From Pseudomonas laurylsulfatiphila (GTDB taxonomy: Bacteria > Pseudomonadota > Gammaproteobacteria > Pseudomonadales > Pseudomonadaceae), in assembly GCF_002934665.1 (NCBI RefSeq), contig NZ_NIRS01000005.1, positions 310,001 through 374,000 on the forward strand: 64,000 nt of DNA, in the 5' to 3' direction. The stretch's first letter is position 1, and each line of letters starts with the position of its first letter. This document shows, piece by piece, positions 61,006 through 64,000 of this stretch. The position numbers and the translations under genes are program-made. The notes under the pieces are model-generated. The model had not been told where the DNA came from, searched no databases, and saw only the letters and a list, made by a program, of their open reading frames with translations.

Positions 61006-61013
61006 GGCCCGCC

Positions 61014-61463
61014 ATGTGGGCATTTTTGCAGCATCTTTCGTTCTGGGACTGGTTGGCGCTGGGCACGGTGCTGTTGATTCTTGAAGTGTTCGGTGCCGGC
61101 GGCTACCTGTTGTGGATCGGTATGGCCGCGGCTGCCGTGGGCGTTCTGACCTTCCTCCTGCCGGGCCTGTCGTGGGAATGGCAGTTCCTGTTGTTCGGCC
61201 TGCTGTCGATCGCCACCGCGTTGTACTGGTGGCGGCGTCAGCGCACGGCGACCCGTCCAAGCGATCAGCCGCACCTGAACCTGCGTGGCCAGGAGCTGAT
61301 TGGCAAGACCTTCGTGGTGCATGAAGCGATTGTCGACGGTCGCGGCAAAATCAAGGTGGCCGACGGCGTGTGGATGGCCCGCGGGCCGGACGCTGCCATT
61401 GGCAGCCGCGTGCGGGTGGTCGGCCAGCAAGGCGCGATCCTGCTGGTCGAAACGGCGGAATAG
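61014..61463 (+). CDS. NfeD-family membrane protein
   Basis: A 149-residue protein with two to three membrane helices in the first 75 residues (WLALGTVLLILEVFG; then WQFLLFGLLSIATALYWW). A C-terminal soluble OB-fold NfeD domain (about 85-149) has LIGKTFVVHEAIVDGRGKIK and VVGQQGAILLVE. It partners the upstream SPFH protein. It is the short NfeD form without the ClpP-like protease. Confidence 0.9.
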   Translation: MWAFLQHLSFWDWLALGTVLLILEVFGAGGYLLWIGMAAAAVGVLTFLLPGLSWEWQFLLFGLLSIATALYWWRRQRTATRPSDQPHLNLRGQELIGKTFVVHEAIVDGRGKIKVADGVWMARGPDAAIGSRVRVVGQQGAILLVETAE

Positions 61464-61531
61464 GCAGCCACGGAACTCGATTGGGGGTTGGCAATCCAAC
61501 CGCGTAGTCAACCCAGTGGAGTCACCCTGTC

Positions 61532-61849
61532 ATGCGTTTCAAACTTGCTGTCGCTACCGTCGCGCTGTTGTCCCTGCCTGTCGGTTCGGCGATGGCCGAT
61601 ACTTTTTGGCGTAACGTTCTTACGTCCGGTGCAACCACCGGTTCGAGCTATCTGACATCCAAGGATCACAAGCTGGTCGTCGCGGCCCAGGACGATGCCA
61701 GCAGCTTCGTCGCCAGTGACGGCAGCATCCGCGGCCCGTACCTGGAAGCAGCCATGCAGAAAGTCCGTGCCGACAACCCGGGGCTGCAAGCCACGGACAT
61801 GGAACTGGCGAATGCGATCCTGGCGAAGAATGCCGTGGTTTCGGAGTAA
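61532..61849 (+). CDS. DUF2388 domain exported protein
   Basis: A 105-residue exported protein with signal peptide ending GSAMA at about 22. The mature part has TSGATTGSSYLTSKDHKLVV and a predicted helical C-terminus; this pattern is the Pseudomonas-typical DUF2388 family. The function is unknown. A terminator follows the stop by 14 bp, so it forms its own transcript end. Confidence 0.85.
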   Translation: MRFKLAVATVALLSLPVGSAMADTFWRNVLTSGATTGSSYLTSKDHKLVVAAQDDASSFVASDGSIRGPYLEAAMQKVRADNPGLQATDMELANAILAKNAVVSE

Positions 61850-61863
61850 CAGTCGAGAACAGC

Positions 61864-61894
61864 AAAATGCCGCTCACTTGAGCGGCATTTTTTT
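61864..61894 (+). terminator. Rho-independent terminator after the DUF2388 gene
   Basis: The stem AAAATGCCGCT/AGCGGCATTTT with loop CACTTG is followed by a T-run. It would also work on the minus strand. Confidence 0.92.
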
Positions 61895-61930
61895 GCCCGA
61901 CGAACAGAAATCCCATGTTCACTGATGCCC

Positions 61931-62021
61931 CTGTGGGAGCGAGCCTGCTCGCGATAGCGGTGGATCAGTAAAAACTTCATTGACTGTCACACCGCATTCG
62001 CGAGCAGGCTCGCTCCCACAG
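61931..62021. repeat. REPIN, 'gcgagcctgctcgc' type
   Basis: Inverted REP pair of 91 bp between the DUF2388 terminator and the end of the convergent gcvP. Confidence 0.9.
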
Positions 62022-62043
62022 GGGTTATGTATTGCCTGGGAGG

Positions 62044-64000
62044 TCAACGGTAGTCGTCGACCGGCACACACGCACAAAACAGGTTCCGATCCCCATACAC
62101 ATTGTCCACCCGGTTCACCACCGGCCAGTATTTGTGAGCCTTGGTATGCGCGTCCGGCGTGACGGCTTGCTCGATGCTGTACGGCCGCTCCCACACGCCG
62201 GTGATATCGGCCAGCGTATGCGGCGCACCTTTCAACGGGTTTTCCTCAGCCGGCCAGTTACCGTTCTGCACCTCGTTGATTTCTGCGCGGATGCTCAGCA
62301 TTGCGCCGATAAACCTGTCCAGCTCCGCTTTCGATTCACTTTCGGTCGGTTCGACCATCAGCGTCCCCGGCACCGGGAACGACATGGTCGGGGCATGGAA
62401 GCCGTAGTCCATCAGGCGTTTGGCGACGTCCTCTTCAGTGATGCCGGTCAACACCTTGAGCGGTCGCAGGTCGAGGATGCATTCGTGGGCCACCCGTTCG
62501 TTGCGTCCGGTGTACAGCACCGGAAAGGCACCGGACAAATGCCGCGCCAGGTAATTCGCAGCCAGGATCGCCACTTCGCTGGCGTCCGCCAGTTGCGGCC
62601 CCATCATGGCGATGTACATCCAGCTGATCGGCAGAATGCTTGCGCTGCCCCAGGGCGCCGCGCTGACGGCGCCATTTTGCGGCTGCGGCCCGTCGATCGG
62701 AACCACCGGATGGTTGGCCACGAACGGCGCCAGATGTGCCCTAACACCAATCGGCCCCATGCCCGGACCGCCGCCACCATGGGGAATGCAGAAAGTCTTG
62801 TGCAGGTTCATGTGCGAGACATCGGCGCCAATATCCGCCGGCCGCGCCAGCCCGACCTGGGCGTTGAGGTTGGCGCCATCCATGTACACCTGTCCGCCGT
62901 GATGGTGGATCACTTCACAGATTTCGCTGATGCCTTCTTCATACACGCCATGGGTCGAAGGATAGGTCGCCATCAGGCAGGCGAGTTTCTCGGCGGCCTG
63001 CGCGGCTTTTTCCTTGAGGTCATCCAGGTCTACGTTGCCGGCCTCGTCACACTCGACGATCACCACGCGCATCCCGGCCATTTGCGCCGACGCGGGATTG
63101 GTGCCGTGCGCCGACGAAGGAATCAGGCAAATATCGCGGCCGCCCTGTTGCCGGCTCTCATGGTATTTGCGGATCGCCAGCAGCCCGGCGTATTCGCCTT
63201 GGGCACCGGAGTTGGGCTGCATGCAGATGGCATCGAAACCGGTGATCGCGCACAACCAGCGCTCCAGTTCCTCGATCATCAGCCCGTACCCGGCGGCCTG
63301 CTCCTTCGGCACGAACGGGTGCAGATTGGCGAACTGCGGCCAGGTGATCGGGATCATCTCGCTGGTGGCGTTGAGCTTCATGGTGCAGGAGCCCAGCGGG
63401 ATCATCGATTGATTGAGCGCCAGGTCCTTGTTTTCCAGTTGCTTGAGGTAGCGCAGCATCTCGGTTTCGCTGTGATGGGCGCTGAACACCGGATGACGCA
63501 GATAAGGTGAAGTTCGCAGCAACCCTTGGGGAATTCCACCAGGCAGGACTTCGGCATCCAGGTCCTCGATACTGAGCCCGTGATCGGCCCCGAGAAACAC
63601 GTCGAACAGCTTCGCCACGGTGGTTTCGTCGCAGGCCTCGTCAAGGCTCAAGCCCAGTTGGCCGCGCCCGAGAATGCGCAGGTTGATCTGCGCGGCCCGG
63701 GCACTTTCGATGATCGCGGTCTGGGTTCCGCCGACCTCCAGCGTCAGGGTGTCGAAGAAGTGCCGGTTGACCCGGGTGATACCCTTGCGCTCGAGCCCGG
63801 CGGCCAGGATGCAGGTCAGCCGGTGAACCCGCTGGGCGATTCGCCTGAGCCCTTCCGGGCCGTGGTAGACCGCATAGAAACTGGCGATATTGGCCAGCAG
63901 CACCTGGGCCGTGCAGATGTTGGAGTTGGCCTTCTCCCGGCGGATATGTTGCTCGCGGGTTTGCAGGGCCATGCGCAGGGCGGTGTTGCCCCGTGCATCT
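62044..64000 (-). CDS. gcvP: Glycine dehydrogenase (decarboxylating), P protein; 5' part beyond right edge
   Basis: P subunit of the glycine cleavage system: it decarboxylates glycine and loads aminomethyl onto the H protein. About 652 residues are visible, against roughly 950 for the full protein, so the first third lies outside the window. The PLP lysine is in NLHKTFCIPHGGGGPG (codon near 62797-62799), followed by a second glycine-rich segment. The PSSAHGTNPASAQMAG loop is also present. The C-terminus NLFCACVPVDDY is typical. No gcvH or gcvT is visible here; they may lie to the right. Confidence 0.96.
   Translation of the reverse strand, partial: DARGNTALRMALQTREQHIRREKANSNICTAQVLLANIASFYAVYHGPEGLRRIAQRVHRLTCILAAGLERKGITRVNRHFFDTLTLEVGGTQTAIIESARAAQINLRILGRGQLGLSLDEACDETTVAKLFDVFLGADHGLSIEDLDAEVLPGGIPQGLLRTSPYLRHPVFSAHHSETEMLRYLKQLENKDLALNQSMIPLGSCTMKLNATSEMIPITWPQFANLHPFVPKEQAAGYGLMIEELERWLCAITGFDAICMQPNSGAQGEYAGLLAIRKYHESRQQGGRDICLIPSSAHGTNPASAQMAGMRVVIVECDEAGNVDLDDLKEKAAQAAEKLACLMATYPSTHGVYEEGISEICEVIHHHGGQVYMDGANLNAQVGLARPADIGADVSHMNLHKTFCIPHGGGGPGMGPIGVRAHLAPFVANHPVVPIDGPQPQNGAVSAAPWGSASILPISWMYIAMMGPQLADASEVAILAANYLARHLSGAFPVLYTGRNERVAHECILDLRPLKVLTGITEEDVAKRLMDYGFHAPTMSFPVPGTLMVEPTESESKAELDRFIGAMLSIRAEINEVQNGNWPAEENPLKGAPHTLADITGVWERPYSIEQAVTPDAHTKAHKYWPVVNRVDNVYGDRNLFCACVPVDDYR

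Noticed and set aside
954..62021. Regular short repeats as a possible CRISPR array
   Set aside because: The repeats are inverted pairs scattered between genes, not direct repeats with unique spacers, and no cas genes occur.
62022..64000. Glycine riboswitch for gcvP
   Set aside because: It would lie upstream of the gcvP start, which is beyond the right edge, so it cannot be assessed.

Overview
The window is chromosomal DNA from a fluorescent-group Pseudomonas (P. fluorescens complex). The evidence is the high GC content, the gene order (lgt-thyA, rppH-ptsP, ilvA-rpiA, serA beside a D-2-hydroxyglutarate dehydrogenase, the spu polyamine locus, lsfA-ssuEADCBF, argA-argE), several Pseudomonas-typical DUF proteins, and 21 paired REP sequences (REPINs) of the kind known from this group. 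It looks like ordinary vertically inherited chromosome. I see no rRNA, tRNA, CRISPR array, prophage or insertion sequence.

Layout. 1-4.7 kb: the end of a phosphonate-type ABC ATPase, a LysR regulator, and the divergent cadA/cadR metal-efflux pair with a MerR-type promoter. 4.8-15.2 kb: housekeeping genes (thyA, lgt, a TauE/SafE permease, an NRDE protein, ptsP, rppH, a HAD phosphatase, a membrane protein, ilvA, rpiA). 15.4-24.4 kb: two tandem SdiA-regulated-type proteins, an FAH-family hydrolase, D-2-hydroxyglutarate dehydrogenase divergent from serA, and small proteins of poorly known function. 24.5-30.7 kb: a lysophospholipase-like hydrolase, a thioredoxin-fold DUF6436-type protein, an AHL-acylase-like Ntn hydrolase (HacB type), and a GlxA-type regulator divergent from an HD-domain hydrolase. 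30.8-41.3 kb: the polyamine uptake and catabolism locus (spuHGFEDCB leftward, spuI rightward). In this locus spuA survives only as a short degenerate remnant.

41.5-52.8 kb: a TetR regulator, then an organosulfur-scavenging block: ssuEADCBF (FMNH2-dependent alkanesulfonate desulfonation), the 1-Cys peroxiredoxin lsfA, two OprD-family porins and an orphan taurine-binding protein gene tauA without tauBCD. 52.8-64 kb: argA, argE, a CYTH-CHAD triphosphatase, an Lrp-type regulator divergent from a small ACT-like protein, an orphan GspE/PulE ATPase, a paraslipin/NfeD pair, a DUF2388 protein, and the C-terminal two thirds of gcvP, which runs off the right edge.

I did not find a clear previously undescribed multi-gene system. 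The observations most worth following are: the degenerate spuA; the REPIN subfamily of fixed 102-bp length whose inner stem seems to covary; nested palindromes in the serA and tauA divergent regions; matching AT-rich palindromes upstream of ssuE and lsfA; an RBS-sequestering hairpin before the ACT-like gene; and a possible small RNA between lsfA and the first OprD porin.
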